Shown: positions 52,264 to 62,135 of the stretch, piece after piece
How the letters are laid out: the number at the start of each line of letters is the position of its first letter
Position numbering within the stretch: the stretch's first letter is position 1
From: Jilunia laotingensis
Lineage (GTDB): Bacteria > Bacteroidota > Bacteroidia > Bacteroidales > Bacteroidaceae
Direction of reading: 5' to 3'
Length of the DNA: 64,000 nucleotides
NCBI RefSeq assembly: GCF_014385165.1
Contig: NZ_JACRTF010000001.1
Span: forward strand, 3,596,001-3,660,000
Notes under the pieces: generated by a model
Seen by the model: only the letters and a program-made list of their open reading frames with translations
Databases searched by the model: none
What the model was told of the DNA's origin: nothing
Position numbers and translations under genes: made by a program

Positions 52264-53226
52264 TTATGCAATGCTTTCAATAATTTTCCGTTGTTGTTCA
52301 AGGAAATTGATGCGTTGTGCTTCCCCACTTTCGGAAATCAATGTCGAATGCCTTTTTAACGATTGTATCCAATTCTTTTGCAGATTACATATCTGTGGAT
52401 TTTGCGAATCCATCGAGTTTATGGAATATACTCTGAATAGGCATATTTGGAAATCACTCTTCTCAATATAACTGTAAGTTGCTTCAAAATTGATGTTAGA
52501 TAGATAGAAGGCAATTTTATTGCCATTACTGAATTCCCCTTTTACAGACCATTGTTCCAGTTCGTGTAACAATTGCAGGAGTTCACTTTTCAGTTGCATT
52601 ATGTCTTCACCGGATATAAGATTTAATCCGGAAAAATACTTTATCTCCCGAATGAAAGCATGAAAAATATTGCTATCCCAGATAAAACAAGTCTTTCGGC
52701 ATTGTTTCACTGTGTCACTTAATTGTTTGTGTACCGATATCACTTTTTCCGGTACATACATCCCTGATAATGTATGAGGCGGTCTTATCTTTCCATTCTG
52801 GTAAATCCAGCGGCAAAGTCGGAATTTAGACAAATATTCATAGGTCGAATAAAGTGTGAAAGGCACAATGTTGGCTGCCGTATAAATAACAGTACTGCTG
52901 TCGTTTTTTACAAAGTTGAAAATCTTGAGATAACGTTCCAGTATTTCATAATAACAATCTACCGGTTCAGGCGAATGTTGCAGATTCAAATCGAAAGTAG
53001 CTCGGTTTTGTAAATGATTACCGATGATTTGGTCGATGGATATACCTAGTTTTTGGGAGATCGTAGCTATTTCATCGAAAGTAAAAGCTACTTCTGCTCT
53101 TAATCGTCGATAAACGGCTTCTTTCCCTATACATAATGCATCGGTTAGGAAATTGGCTAGAGTCTCTCCCGGTGGGATACGTTCTTTCATCTCTATGATG
53201 AGTTCGGTTACAATATTATTCTTCAT
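52264..53226 (-). CDS. HTH regulator, first of two paralogues
   Basis: 320 aa. N-terminal helix-turn-helix (GKEAVYRRLRAEVAFTFDEIATISQKLGISIDQIIG, residues 32-68), then a 250-residue helical region with no known domain. The C-terminal WIQSLKRHSTLISESGEAQRI is shared with the next gene. A known-function relative is not obvious; this BetR/Xre-like type is seen in Bacteroides. Convergent with the fimbrial operon and so a candidate for its control (inference). Promoter TATATTTG at 53298-53291. Confidence 0.75.
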   Translation of the reverse strand: MKNNIVTELIIEMKERIPPGETLANFLTDALCIGKEAVYRRLRAEVAFTFDEIATISQKLGISIDQIIGNHLQNRATFDLNLQHSPEPVDCYYEILERYLKIFNFVKNDSSTVIYTAANIVPFTLYSTYEYLSKFRLCRWIYQNGKIRPPHTLSGMYVPEKVISVHKQLSDTVKQCRKTCFIWDSNIFHAFIREIKYFSGLNLISGEDIMQLKSELLQLLHELEQWSVKGEFSNGNKIAFYLSNINFEATYSYIEKSDFQICLFRVYSINSMDSQNPQICNLQKNWIQSLKRHSTLISESGEAQRINFLEQQRKIIESIA

Positions 53227-53290
53227 AAGTTCACCTTTGTTTAATGTATTATAAATACTTCATTTATTGAGGCGTTCTTTGGCCTGCTTG

Positions 53291-53298
53291 CAAATATA
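53291..53298 (-). promoter_or_regulatory. Promoter -7 element of the 52264-53226 gene
   Basis: TATATTTG on the minus strand, about 65 bp before the ATG. Confidence 0.5.
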
Positions 53299-53481
53299 AA
53301 GCTTTCATGCCGGACAATGGTGAACTATAATGTATATCGGAAGAAGACGCTATTTCTGATTAGGTCTTTATAAATGAAATGATTTGCAGAGAACGAAACA
53401 TAGAGTAAAAAATTGCTTACTGAGTTTCGTTTTCTGAAAACGACAAGGTCGATTATTTTAAAATTAGTTGGTAAATGAAGT

Positions 53482-54441
53482 TTATAGTGAATTTATTATT
53501 TCTCGTTGTTGTTTGAAAAACTGGATACGCTGCATCTCACCGCTTTCAGAAATAAGCGTGGAGAATTTCTTGAGAGACTGTATCCAAGCTTTCAAACTTT
53601 GGCACATACCGGTATCATGAGTTGTCAAGGAATTGATGGCATATACCCGGATCATGCTCATCTGTACACTATTGCTTTCAATGTAACTATACGTTGCTTC
53701 AAAGTTAATGTTTGAAATATATATGTTCACTTCATTGCCAGTCGCATACTTACCATTATTGGCAAGGTCTTCCAGTTCATCAATTAATTGTAGCGATTCC
53801 TCTTTGATTTTAAGTTTGTCTTCTTCCGAGAGAAGATGAATGCTGGTAAAATATTGCAAGTCGTTCACCATGTGAGCAAAAATCATATTATCCCAGATAT
53901 AGCTTGTACTATGTACATGTTCGGAAGCATAAACAAATTCTTTTTGTATATCCAGCAAATTTTGTGGTATTTCCAGTTCATCAAAGTGCTTGCATTTGAT
54001 ATTTTCATTCTGATACATCCATTTGAACAAACGGAACTTGGACAAATGCTTGTGTTTCAGATATAATGTTTGGGGAATTATATTCGATGAAGTGGCTAGT
54101 TCTGATGTGGGATCTTCTCCCATAGCTTTGAACATACCGATATATTTATTGATGATTTTGTAGTAAGTTTCAAATGGATTTTCATGATGCACCACATTCA
54201 TATCGAATACGGCGTTTTCTTTGAAACTGACACCTACCATTTTATCGAGAGATACTCCCAGTTTACGTGAAATGATGGCGGCTTCACCCAGGGTGAATGG
54301 AACTTCACCCCGCAACCTGCGATAGATAGCTTCTTTGCCGATGTAGAGGATGTCCATTAATGTGTTTGCTAGATTACTCCCTTCGGGTAACTTTTCTTTG
54401 ACTGCTTCAATCAATCCGGTGTTAAGTTCGTATGTTATCAT
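53482..54441 (-). CDS. HTH regulator, second paralogue
   Basis: 319 aa. Same plan as the previous gene: HTH GKEAIYRRLRGEVPFTLGEAAIISRKLGVSLDKMVG and C-terminal AWIQSLKKFSTLISESGEMQRIQFFKQQREIINSL. Tandem duplicates, 255 bp apart, each with its own upstream region, so they are not simply co-transcribed. The long C-terminal part with WDNMIFAHMV and TYSYIESNSVQMSMIRVYAINSL may sense a ligand. Probable DNA-binding regulator. Confidence 0.75.
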   Translation of the reverse strand: MITYELNTGLIEAVKEKLPEGSNLANTLMDILYIGKEAIYRRLRGEVPFTLGEAAIISRKLGVSLDKMVGVSFKENAVFDMNVVHHENPFETYYKIINKYIGMFKAMGEDPTSELATSSNIIPQTLYLKHKHLSKFRLFKWMYQNENIKCKHFDELEIPQNLLDIQKEFVYASEHVHSTSYIWDNMIFAHMVNDLQYFTSIHLLSEEDKLKIKEESLQLIDELEDLANNGKYATGNEVNIYISNINFEATYSYIESNSVQMSMIRVYAINSLTTHDTGMCQSLKAWIQSLKKFSTLISESGEMQRIQFFKQQREIINSL

Positions 54442-54613
54442 GAAATTATTTCCTTTCTGTTTGTTTGATTAACAAAACAGCTAATCGAGTTGTTTCGAAA
54501 ATCGCAACTATTTTCATCTTGGAGCTTTTAATACCCTGTATTCGGGAGAAACGCTCTGAATTCACTACCATATGGAATTCCTCATCAGTTTTTCCTTTAA
54601 AATAATATGTTTA

Positions 54614-54621
54614 TATATTTG
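54614..54621 (+). promoter_or_regulatory. Promoter -7 element of the UDP-xylose synthase gene
   Basis: TATATTTG, 55 bp before the ATG. Confidence 0.5.
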
Positions 54622-54675
54622 CATAATTTAGGCAAATCGTCTACATTTGTCGAGGCATAAATGAAACGTTAATAC

Positions 54676-55611
54676 ATGAAAAGAATTTTAGTTAGCGGTG
54701 GAGCGGGATTTATTGGCTCGCATCTTTGCACCAGGCTGATTAATGAAGGACACGATGTTATTTGTTTGGATAATCTTTTTACAGGATCGAAAGATAATAT
54801 CGTGCATCTTATGAACAATCATCGTTTTGAATTTGTGCGCCATGATGTAACATTGCCGTATTCAGCAGAGGTAGATGAGATTTACAATCTTGCATGTCCG
54901 GCTTCTCCCATACGTTATCAACATGACGCAATTCAGACAGTGAAGACATCAGTGATGGGCGCAATAAATCTGTTAGGTTTGGCTATGCGGTTGGATGCTA
55001 AAATTCTGCAGGCTTCAACAAGCGAAATATATGGTGATCCTAAAGTACATCCCCAACCCGAGAGTTATTGGGGTAATGTCAATCCTATAGGTTACCGTTC
55101 TTGCTATGATGAAGGGAAAAGATGTGCTGAAACGCTTTTCATGGATTATCATCGTCAGAACAATGTTCGCATCAAGATTATTCGTATTTTCAACACATAC
55201 GGTCCCTGTATGTTACCCAATGATGGTCGTGTAGTTTCTAATTTTTTGGTACAAGCATTGCAAAATGAGGATATTACGATTTATGGTTCCGGATCTCAGA
55301 CACGAAGTTTTCAATATGTGGACGATTTGATTGAAGGTATGATCAGAATGATGGATACGGATGACAGTTTTACCGGACCGGTAAATATTGGTAATCCAAA
55401 AGAGTATTCCATACTTGAATTGGCTGAAAAAGTTATCAGTATGACTGAATCAAAGTCAAAGATAATTTTCAAACCTTTGCCTGATGATGATCCGAAACAA
55501 CGTCGTCCGGACATTACTTTGGCAAAAGAAATGTTGGGTTGGTCTCCTACAGTCGAATTGGAAGAAGGACTCAGGCGTATGATTGATTATTTCAAAGATT
55601 ATAAGGTGTAA
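54676..55611 (+). CDS. UDP-glucuronate decarboxylase (UDP-xylose synthase)
   Basis: 311 aa SDR enzyme. NAD site GGAGFIGSH (residues 8-16), the family block [28 protein letters not shown], catalytic Tyr144/Lys148 (YDEGK) and RIFNTYGP. Decarboxylates UDP-glucuronate to UDP-xylose for surface polysaccharide. Standard soluble length. 22 bp before the hybrid kinase gene, same direction; the reason for this pairing is unknown. Confidence 0.92.
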   Translation: MKRILVSGGAGFIGSHLCTRLINEGHDVICLDNLFTGSKDNIVHLMNNHRFEFVRHDVTLPYSAEVDEIYNLACPASPIRYQHDAIQTVKTSVMGAINLLGLAMRLDAKILQASTSEIYGDPKVHPQPESYWGNVNPIGYRSCYDEGKRCAETLFMDYHRQNNVRIKIIRIFNTYGPCMLPNDGRVVSNFLVQALQNEDITIYGSGSQTRSFQYVDDLIEGMIRMMDTDDSFTGPVNIGNPKEYSILELAEKVISMTESKSKIIFKPLPDDDPKQRRPDITLAKEMLGWSPTVELEEGLRRMIDYFKDYKV

Positions 55612-55633
55612 CAACAGATAAAGCTAGATAAAA

Positions 55634-56761
55634 ATGAACATGGAAATTAACCCTTCTGAATATAAAATACTCATTGTAGATGATGTAATGTCGAATGTAC
55701 TGTTATTGAAAGTACTTTTGACTAATGAGAAATTTCAGATCGTGACAGCTAACAACGGTCGTCAGGCGTTGGATCAGGTAGAAAAGGAGAAACCGGATCT
55801 GGTTTTACTGGATGTGATGATGCCGGATATGAGTGGTTTCGAAGTTTCCCAGCAACTGAAAGCGAATCCGGAAACGGCTGAAATACCGATTATTTTTCTG
55901 ACTGCACTGAATAGTACGGCAGATATTGTGAAGGGTTTCCAAGTAGGAGGTAATGATTTTATTTCGAAACCGTTCAATAAGGAAGAGTTGATTATTCGTG
56001 TGACGCATCAAATCTCATTGATTGCGGCTAAACGCATTATTGTTGCACAGACTGAGGAGTTAAGGAGAACAATTATTGGTCGTGACAAGCTGTATTCGGT
56101 GATTGCGCATGATTTGCGTTCCCCTATGGGCTCTATCAAGATGGTTCTCAATATGCTTATTCTGAACTTGCCGAACGATACGATCGGTGACGAGATGTAT
56201 GAGTTGCTGACGATGGCCAACCAAACCACGGAAGACGTATTTTCGTTGCTTGATAATTTGTTGAAATGGACAAAGAGCCAGATCGGCAAGTTGAAGGTTG
56301 TTTATCAGGATGTAGATATCGTAGAAGTAACAGAAGGAGTAATTGAAATATTCTCAATGGTTGCCGGATTGAAAAAGATCAAGATTAATCTGGAATCACC
56401 GGAACATCTGGAAGTACATGGAGATATCGATATGATAAAAACGGTGATCCGCAATCTGGTAAGCAATGCCATTAAATTCAGTACTGAAGATACAGAGATA
56501 ATGGTGACGGTGAAGGAAGAAGGCGATATGGCTGTGGTAAGTGTGAAGGATAACGGTTGTGGCATTGATGCAGAGAATCAGAAAAAACTTCTTCATACGG
56601 ATACTCATTTCAGTACTTTCGGTACAAATAATGAAGAAGGATCAGGATTGGGGTTGCTATTGTGTCAGGACTTTGTGATTAAAAATGGCGGTAAGCTTTG
56701 GTTTACATCCGTTAAAGGAGAAGGTTCTACATTCAGTTTCTCTGTTCCTTTAAATAAATAA
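55634..56761 (+). CDS. Receiver-histidine kinase hybrid, cytoplasmic
   Basis: 375 aa. N-terminal receiver with acidic pair D16/D17, phosphoacceptor Asp60 (LVLLDVMMPD) and Lys112 (SKPF). Then HisKA with His159 (SVIAHDLRSPMGS), and HATPase_c with N box NLVSNAIKFSTED, DNGCGID and GSGLGLLLCQDF. No membrane or sensor domain, so it takes signals through its receiver from another kinase. It has no linked regulator. Follows the UDP-xylose synthase gene by 22 bp. Confidence 0.9.
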   Translation: MNMEINPSEYKILIVDDVMSNVLLLKVLLTNEKFQIVTANNGRQALDQVEKEKPDLVLLDVMMPDMSGFEVSQQLKANPETAEIPIIFLTALNSTADIVKGFQVGGNDFISKPFNKEELIIRVTHQISLIAAKRIIVAQTEELRRTIIGRDKLYSVIAHDLRSPMGSIKMVLNMLILNLPNDTIGDEMYELLTMANQTTEDVFSLLDNLLKWTKSQIGKLKVVYQDVDIVEVTEGVIEIFSMVAGLKKIKINLESPEHLEVHGDIDMIKTVIRNLVSNAIKFSTEDTEIMVTVKEEGDMAVVSVKDNGCGIDAENQKKLLHTDTHFSTFGTNNEEGSGLGLLLCQDFVIKNGGKLWFTSVKGEGSTFSFSVPLNK

Positions 56762-56789
56762 AATGATCTTATATTAAATATGAAACACA

Positions 56790-56823
56790 CCCCGGAATCA
56801 ATTCTGTGAAGAATATTCCGGGG
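56790..56823 (+). terminator. Terminator after the hybrid kinase
   Basis: 9-bp G+C-rich stem CCCCGGAAT / ATTCCGGGG followed by ATTCTTTTG; it lies before the DUF2809 gene. Confidence 0.75.
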
Positions 56824-56836
56824 ATTCTTTTGTCTG

Positions 56837-57238
56837 ATGAAACTCATTGTAAAATATCGTTTATATTATCTTATCCTGTTTCTTTTCACTATTCTTCTGG
56901 GATTGGGATCAAGGAGATATGGTAGCTATCTACCCGCCTTTGTTGCGGATTATGCTGGAGATACCTTATGGGCAGCGATGGTATATTGGGGCATAAGTGT
57001 TCTATTTCCTAAAAAGGAATTTTTTCGGAAAGGGTTTATTGCTTTGTCATTTTCTTATTGTATCGAGATCAGTCAGCTTTATCAGGCGGATTGGATCAAT
57101 GCGATCAGAGGAACCACATTGGGAGCTTTGGTACTCGGTCATGGATTCCTCTGGTCGGATATACTTTGTTATACAGTCGGTGTCGGACTGGCTATTTTAA
57201 TAGATTTTACCCTCTTCATCAATAAGGAGTATATTTAA
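56837..57238 (+). CDS. DUF2809 membrane protein
   Basis: 133 aa with four membrane helices (YLILFLFTILLGLGSRRYG, GDTLWAAMVYWGISVLFP, ...ALSFSYCIEISQLYQADWI, LCYTVGVGLAILIDFTLF). The pattern LGSRRYGSYLPAFVADYAGDTLWAAMVY is the DUF2809 signature; the fold resembles VanZ. Function not known. Its last 42 bp overlap, tail to tail, the 3' end of the cbiJ-cbiD fusion gene on the other strand. Confidence 0.85.
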   Translation: MKLIVKYRLYYLILFLFTILLGLGSRRYGSYLPAFVADYAGDTLWAAMVYWGISVLFPKKEFFRKGFIALSFSYCIEISQLYQADWINAIRGTTLGALVLGHGFLWSDILCYTVGVGLAILIDFTLFINKEYI

Positions 57239-59080
57239 CTTGTTCGGAAAAAGAGGAGTACAGTGTTCACGGCACAAATTCAGCAGGAGAGTGAAAAATC
57301 TGCTTCGTTCTTCTCCACCAAGTAAAGTCCAGAGTTCGCGTGCCAGTGTGATGTGATCTATTTTATTAATCGTCTCTTGGCAACAAAATGCCTTGTTTGC
57401 TACTTCTTTCAGGAACTCTTTATTCATCACAACTTTTTTGCTATGGGTATCCAGATGTCCTTCTGCCAGTTTGACGGCTTTACCGATCATGACTCCCATT
57501 GTAATCTCCGGTATATCGATTTCTGCTGCTATTTTAAGGGTTTCACCGATGAAATTGCCGTAATGAACGAAAGCTTGTGCCGGTAATTCAAGGTACTGGC
57601 TGCGTATTGCGCGTTCGCTTTTAGCACCGGAGTTGATAACGACGCATGTAGTGCCGCTTGCTTTGGCTACTTCCATTTCTTTACGGATGGCATTGACAAA
57701 CGCTTCGGACGAGAATGGCCGCACTATTCCGGAAGTGCCTATGATAGAGATTCCACCTTCTACTCCGATCCGTGGATTAAAAGTGCGTTTGGCGATCTCT
57801 TCACCACCCGGTACGGAGATAGTTACTACAAAGGTTCCGTCAAAAACAGACAGTCCTATTTGCGTCAGATAATGTTTTAGGTTGTCTTCAAGCATTTTGC
57901 GAGGGGCGGGATTGATAGCGGGTGTTCCCAACTCCATACCCAATCCTGGCAATGTGATAATACCTACTCCTTCACCACCACGTAGGACTAATTTAAAATC
58001 TTCAGGCGAGGAACGTAGTTCTGCCCCTTTGCCTTCATTACGGACAAAAGAGAGGGACGCTTTGATTGCGATTCCGTTAGTTACATCGGGATCATCACCG
58101 GCATCTTTAATAACGGTAGCAGTCGTTTCAAACATCTGATCAGAACCATCTGGTTCGATAATAGGCTTTTTCGTGACCTCTTTTACATAAACAGTAATAG
58201 GTTCTTTATTAGGCAATTGAACTGTGACCTTCTTAATCTCCGCAAAAGGTTCGAACAAAGCTTTCGCTGCAGCGAGGGTTGCTGCCGTGGCACATGTGCC
58301 GGAACTTATTCCGATGCGTAACGGAAAGAATTCCGGGAGATATTTCTGAATGGCGAATTGCAGCCCATACTCACCAAGAACTATCTCTACAAAATTTTTC
58401 ATTATTTCCTCATCGCGTTGAATGGCAAATACTTTGATGTTTTCTTCCAATGCCGCATTCACTTTCTCGGTAAACCCACCAGACTCACCGGACTCTTTGA
58501 GAAGAATAGCTTGCGGACGGTATTGTCGTAAAAGTGAGTGTTCGTCTTCTTCCGGTTGATAGTAACACAGCCGATCCGGGGGAAAACCTTGATAGATAGC
58601 AAGCTGCCGGGAGCTTTCCCGGTTTAAAATCCGGAACCAACAGCTATGTTGAGTCCAGTAGGATTTCAGCTTGCTGATACTTTGTACACCTGTGAGGGCA
58701 AGGAGTTTGCTGATGCTTTCAGCTTCTAACCGTGTTATGGCATCTTCATAATCTTTGCACCAGAATACGTCTTTGAGACGGGCTGGATAGATGCGTTCGT
58801 AGCGTATGGCGATTATTTGTAATTTGCCTGACACCTCTATTATTGTTTCATGGAGTCTTTGGGCAAAAGGATGGGAGGCATCAATGATGAGCCGGATTCC
58901 TTTTTCATGGCAAAAAGCCTCCATTTGTCCGGTATCCAATGCACCGGTTATCCGTTCACCATGTTGAAGATTTATTTCTTGTTCATTCCCTTTCGTTGAA
59001 TAATAAAAGAGTTTGCCCGCTTCATCGATCACCCGGGCAGCTGTACGTCCTTCTGTGGTTCCTCCGAATATAAGTATCAT
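57197..59080 (-). CDS. cbiD: CbiJ-CbiD fusion: cobalt-precorrin-6A reductase and cobalt-precorrin-5B C1-methyltransferase
   Basis: 627 aa. Residues 1-245 are precorrin-6A reductase (MILIFGGTTEGR, RLIIDASHPFAQRLHE, LALTGVQSISKL). Residues 255-627 are CbiD (PLRIGISSGTCATAATLAAAKAL, ITLPGLGMELGTPAINP, VEGGISIIGTSGIVRPFSSEAFVNAI, NFIGETLKIAAE), which methylates C1. Last gene of the cobalamin operon; its ATG overlaps the previous stop by 4 bp. Full length for both parts. Confidence 0.93.
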   Translation of the reverse strand: MILIFGGTTEGRTAARVIDEAGKLFYYSTKGNEQEINLQHGERITGALDTGQMEAFCHEKGIRLIIDASHPFAQRLHETIIEVSGKLQIIAIRYERIYPARLKDVFWCKDYEDAITRLEAESISKLLALTGVQSISKLKSYWTQHSCWFRILNRESSRQLAIYQGFPPDRLCYYQPEEDEHSLLRQYRPQAILLKESGESGGFTEKVNAALEENIKVFAIQRDEEIMKNFVEIVLGEYGLQFAIQKYLPEFFPLRIGISSGTCATAATLAAAKALFEPFAEIKKVTVQLPNKEPITVYVKEVTKKPIIEPDGSDQMFETTATVIKDAGDDPDVTNGIAIKASLSFVRNEGKGAELRSSPEDFKLVLRGGEGVGIITLPGLGMELGTPAINPAPRKMLEDNLKHYLTQIGLSVFDGTFVVTISVPGGEEIAKRTFNPRIGVEGGISIIGTSGIVRPFSSEAFVNAIRKEMEVAKASGTTCVVINSGAKSERAIRSQYLELPAQAFVHYGNFIGETLKIAAEIDIPEITMGVMIGKAVKLAEGHLDTHSKKVVMNKEFLKEVANKAFCCQETINKIDHITLARELWTLLGGEERSRFFTLLLNLCREHCTPLFPNKLNILLIDEEGKIY

Positions 59081-60882
59081 TTACGGTATATATGTTTGAA
59101 TTCGTGTGAATAAAGGCGGGATAACCCTTCCCGGTTGTCAATGGCATCCCCTACGACAAGCATAGTCGTTAGTGTTAGCCCATTGTCATTTACGATAGCT
59201 GCAAGGTCTTTCAGTTCACCTCTGTAAATGTGTTCGTCTTTCCAGGTCAGGTGGTAACAGGCGGCAACAGGAGTCGTAGGTGGATAGTGTTCCATTAACT
59301 CCTTCTGAACTTCATCGACAATGCCGGCACTCAGGAAAATACACATCGTACTTTGGGATCGGGCTAACAGATGGAGCTTCTCTTTCTCGGGCATCGGGGT
59401 GCGGCCTTCGCCACGGGTCAGGATGATGGTCTGCACTTTCTCGGGTATGGTAAACTGTGAACGCAATGCGGCAGCCGCAGCTTGGAAAGAAGAAATACCC
59501 GGAGTGATATGATAGCTCATCTTGTATTGATCGAAAAAGTTCATCTGTTCCTGAATCGCACCATATATGCATGGATCACCCGTATGCAGACGGACAATGA
59601 ATTTGCCACGATCGTAAAACTCTTTCATCAGGGCGAATTGCTCTTCAAGGGTCATAGAAGCGGAACTGCGTACCGTAACACCCTCTTTAGCACATAAAGT
59701 CAGTTCTCTGGGTACAAGACTTCCGGCATAAAGTATCAGGTCGGCCTCTTCCAACATTCGGTGTCCGCGTACTGAAACCAGTTCTGGATCACCCGGCCCC
59801 GCACCTACAATTTCAATATGACCGCACCGCTTGGCTGCAATATCCATTGCTATCGCCACGGTATAGTCAGGGCCTTTTTGTTTGGAAATAATTAATTCCA
59901 CTCCACCGGACGAAAGCAATGCGGATGCTTCGCAAACGCTGGGAGTACCCATGTGCTTCATTACGATTTCACTAGGGTGGGGGACTTCTATCTCTTTTAA
60001 TTCTGCGGCTGTATAGAATAGGGTTTCATAGGTTTCAGCCATCCTTTTCAAAAGAAGTTCATTACGTTTTTCTTCTATGGAAGATACCGTGCAGATGCTT
60101 TCAGGAAAAATGCGAGCATCGGACAGGATATTTCTAATCCCTTCCAAAGGACCAGCGGGATCGGCATTATGGGCACATCCCAGTCCTATATGCATGACTT
60201 TCGGTACAAAATATAGGACGGGTAAATGGTGATCATATCTATATGGAGTGACAGCGATTAGCAGTTGATAGCGGTTGTCCGACGGGATATCGTTTATTTC
60301 ATAATAGATATCTACGTGCTGTGGACAAGTACGTTCTAAAAAATCGGTTCCTTTATCGCGTACATCGAGTAGAAGTGCGGTCGGGGCTTTGTTGACAAAC
60401 AGGCTGATCACTTTGTTCATTTCGGTATTTTTGCTTATTGCAGTATACCAACCGAATTGCTTGTCCAATGTGTCGAGTGCCCAAAGTCCCGTACGGTCGC
60501 TTTGGGTGGTAATAACAGATTCTGCTCCCAATATATCCGCAACTTGCTTAGTCAGTTCGTTTGCTCCTCCGATGTGCCCCGATAAAACTGAAATCGCATA
60601 GCGCCCTGTGCTGTCTACGCATATTACTGCCGGATCGGTATGCTTGTCTTTAACACAGGGAGCGATTGACCGGACGCAAATGCCCATTGCACCGATAAAG
60701 ATAAATGCATCGTAATTGGTGAAAGCTTCGGATACGAACATTTGTATGGAATCGATGTAACGGCATCCCTGCTCCGAAATAACTTGGGAAGCGGAGAATA
60801 TTGCCGAAAGGGGAAGTTCTTTTTGAAGCGTCTGCGCCATAGCCAGACTTGTTTCTGAAATAAGTATGATAGCAATTTTCAT
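59077..60882 (-). CDS. cbiF: CbiG-CbiF fusion: cobalt-precorrin-5A hydrolase and precorrin-4 C11-methyltransferase
   Basis: 601 aa. The N-terminal half (residues 1-345) is CbiG: IGAMGICVRSIAPCVKDKHTDPAVICVD, VLSGHIGGANELT and HIGLGCAHN, which opens the ring by removing the C20 acetaldehyde. The C-terminal half is the CbiF/CobM SAM methylase (IEIVGAGPGDPELVSVRG, YAGSLVPRELT, LHTGDPCIYGAIQEQM, TPGISSFQAAAA), methylating C11. Overlaps both neighbours by 4 bp (ATGA). Confidence 0.93.
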   Translation of the reverse strand: MKIAIILISETSLAMAQTLQKELPLSAIFSASQVISEQGCRYIDSIQMFVSEAFTNYDAFIFIGAMGICVRSIAPCVKDKHTDPAVICVDSTGRYAISVLSGHIGGANELTKQVADILGAESVITTQSDRTGLWALDTLDKQFGWYTAISKNTEMNKVISLFVNKAPTALLLDVRDKGTDFLERTCPQHVDIYYEINDIPSDNRYQLLIAVTPYRYDHHLPVLYFVPKVMHIGLGCAHNADPAGPLEGIRNILSDARIFPESICTVSSIEEKRNELLLKRMAETYETLFYTAAELKEIEVPHPSEIVMKHMGTPSVCEASALLSSGGVELIISKQKGPDYTVAIAMDIAAKRCGHIEIVGAGPGDPELVSVRGHRMLEEADLILYAGSLVPRELTLCAKEGVTVRSSASMTLEEQFALMKEFYDRGKFIVRLHTGDPCIYGAIQEQMNFFDQYKMSYHITPGISSFQAAAAALRSQFTIPEKVQTIILTRGEGRTPMPEKEKLHLLARSQSTMCIFLSAGIVDEVQKELMEHYPPTTPVAACYHLTWKDEHIYRGELKDLAAIVNDNGLTLTTMLVVGDAIDNREGLSRLYSHEFKHIYRK

Positions 60883-62135
60883 GGCTTGGTTACCTTTAAT
60901 ATGTGAATCGGATTGTATTCGTTGAGTGAAATGCTTATGGCAGTGCAGGGACTGAACCCCGTTACCTGTGTACTTTCCATGAAAAGCTTGCGACTTTCCT
61001 CTGTAACGGAATTGAATACCAGCGTACCGTTAGGGAGCAGTACCTCGTATATACGTTTTATCATTTCTTTCAATCGTCCTCCGTGCCCACCGATAAATAC
61101 GGCATCAGGTCGGGGATATGCATCCAGTCCGGCATCCATAAAGTCTCCGATATGAACCGTTATTCCCGGGACACCGAAACGTCTGGAATTAATATTCATC
61201 AGCATTTCTCCTTCGGGGCGGATTTCGAAGGCGGTAACGGAGAGATGTGGAAATTGCAACCGGGCTTCGATGGATATGGAACCGGTACAGAAACCTATGT
61301 CCCACAATGAATGATGGCGTGAAAGTTCTAGTTCACGCAAGGTGAGCAGACGAATGGCAGCTTTGGTTATCATCTTTTCACGGCCGTCAAGATGTTCGAA
61401 GCATTCATCGGGAATACCGAACGGACGGAATTTGGGTAAAGTACTGCTTTCACAATGTAGGTTCAGAGGGTCTGTCGATAGGTTTGAAGCCTTTTTCCAA
61501 CCGTCACAATGAAGAATCAAGTTGTTGGGATGCTCGAACCGGGTGCTGGTTGCCTCCTGCGGAGAGAGTTGCCGGATACGCTCTTTGTCACGATTACCGA
61601 GATGTTCGCCAATGCACATTCTGTAATTTGTATAACCATATTCCAGCATTCGTTGCGCAATCGTTGCCGGTGTATGTTCCCGGTCGGTAAGGACTCCGAT
61701 TTTAACGGCACGTTCTATCAATGCCCTGTCCAGTTCTTGCCACGGCCTTCCCGTCAGGGAGACGATGCGCATGTCATCGTAAGGCATCAGCAAGCGATGA
61801 GCAAGCGTCTGCAAAGAGTTAAAAGCGGGATATATTTTTAAAATGGCTTCCGGTAGCCGTTTTCGGATGGTATTGGCAAAGCCGAAGAATAAAGGATCAC
61901 CGGAGGCGAAGACTACTATTTGTTCATGAGGTTCGTAACGGGCAAATACATTGTCCAAAGGAACCGTAATGTCAATCCACTGTGCGTCCTTCGGAAGGAG
62001 GTTGGCAACTATTTCCCGGTGTCGTAAACCTCCGGAAAACACACTGCTCCCTTTGATAATCCGTTCTACTTCCGGAGGGAAAAATTGCTGCCGGTTGTCA
62101 TCCAGTCCAATGATAATAAAACGTGTCCGGTTCAT
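60879..62135 (-). CDS. CbiE-CbiT fusion: cobalt-precorrin-7 C5-methyltransferase and precorrin-6B C15-methyltransferase (decarboxylating)
   Basis: 418 aa, CobL type. N-terminal CbiE (FIIIGLDDNRQQFFPPEVERIIKGSSVFSGGLRH, VVFASGDPLFFGFA) and C-terminal CbiT (ITKAAIRLLTLRELELSRHHSLWDIGFCTGSISIEA, the SAM motif; PDAVFIGGHGGRLKEMIKRIYEVLLPNGTLVFN). Methylates C5 and C15 and decarboxylates the C12 side chain. The ATG directly follows the TAA of the upstream gene without a gap. Confidence 0.92.
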   Translation of the reverse strand: MNRTRFIIIGLDDNRQQFFPPEVERIIKGSSVFSGGLRHREIVANLLPKDAQWIDITVPLDNVFARYEPHEQIVVFASGDPLFFGFANTIRKRLPEAILKIYPAFNSLQTLAHRLLMPYDDMRIVSLTGRPWQELDRALIERAVKIGVLTDREHTPATIAQRMLEYGYTNYRMCIGEHLGNRDKERIRQLSPQEATSTRFEHPNNLILHCDGWKKASNLSTDPLNLHCESSTLPKFRPFGIPDECFEHLDGREKMITKAAIRLLTLRELELSRHHSLWDIGFCTGSISIEARLQFPHLSVTAFEIRPEGEMLMNINSRRFGVPGITVHIGDFMDAGLDAYPRPDAVFIGGHGGRLKEMIKRIYEVLLPNGTLVFNSVTEESRKLFMESTQVTGFSPCTAISISLNEYNPIHILKVTKP

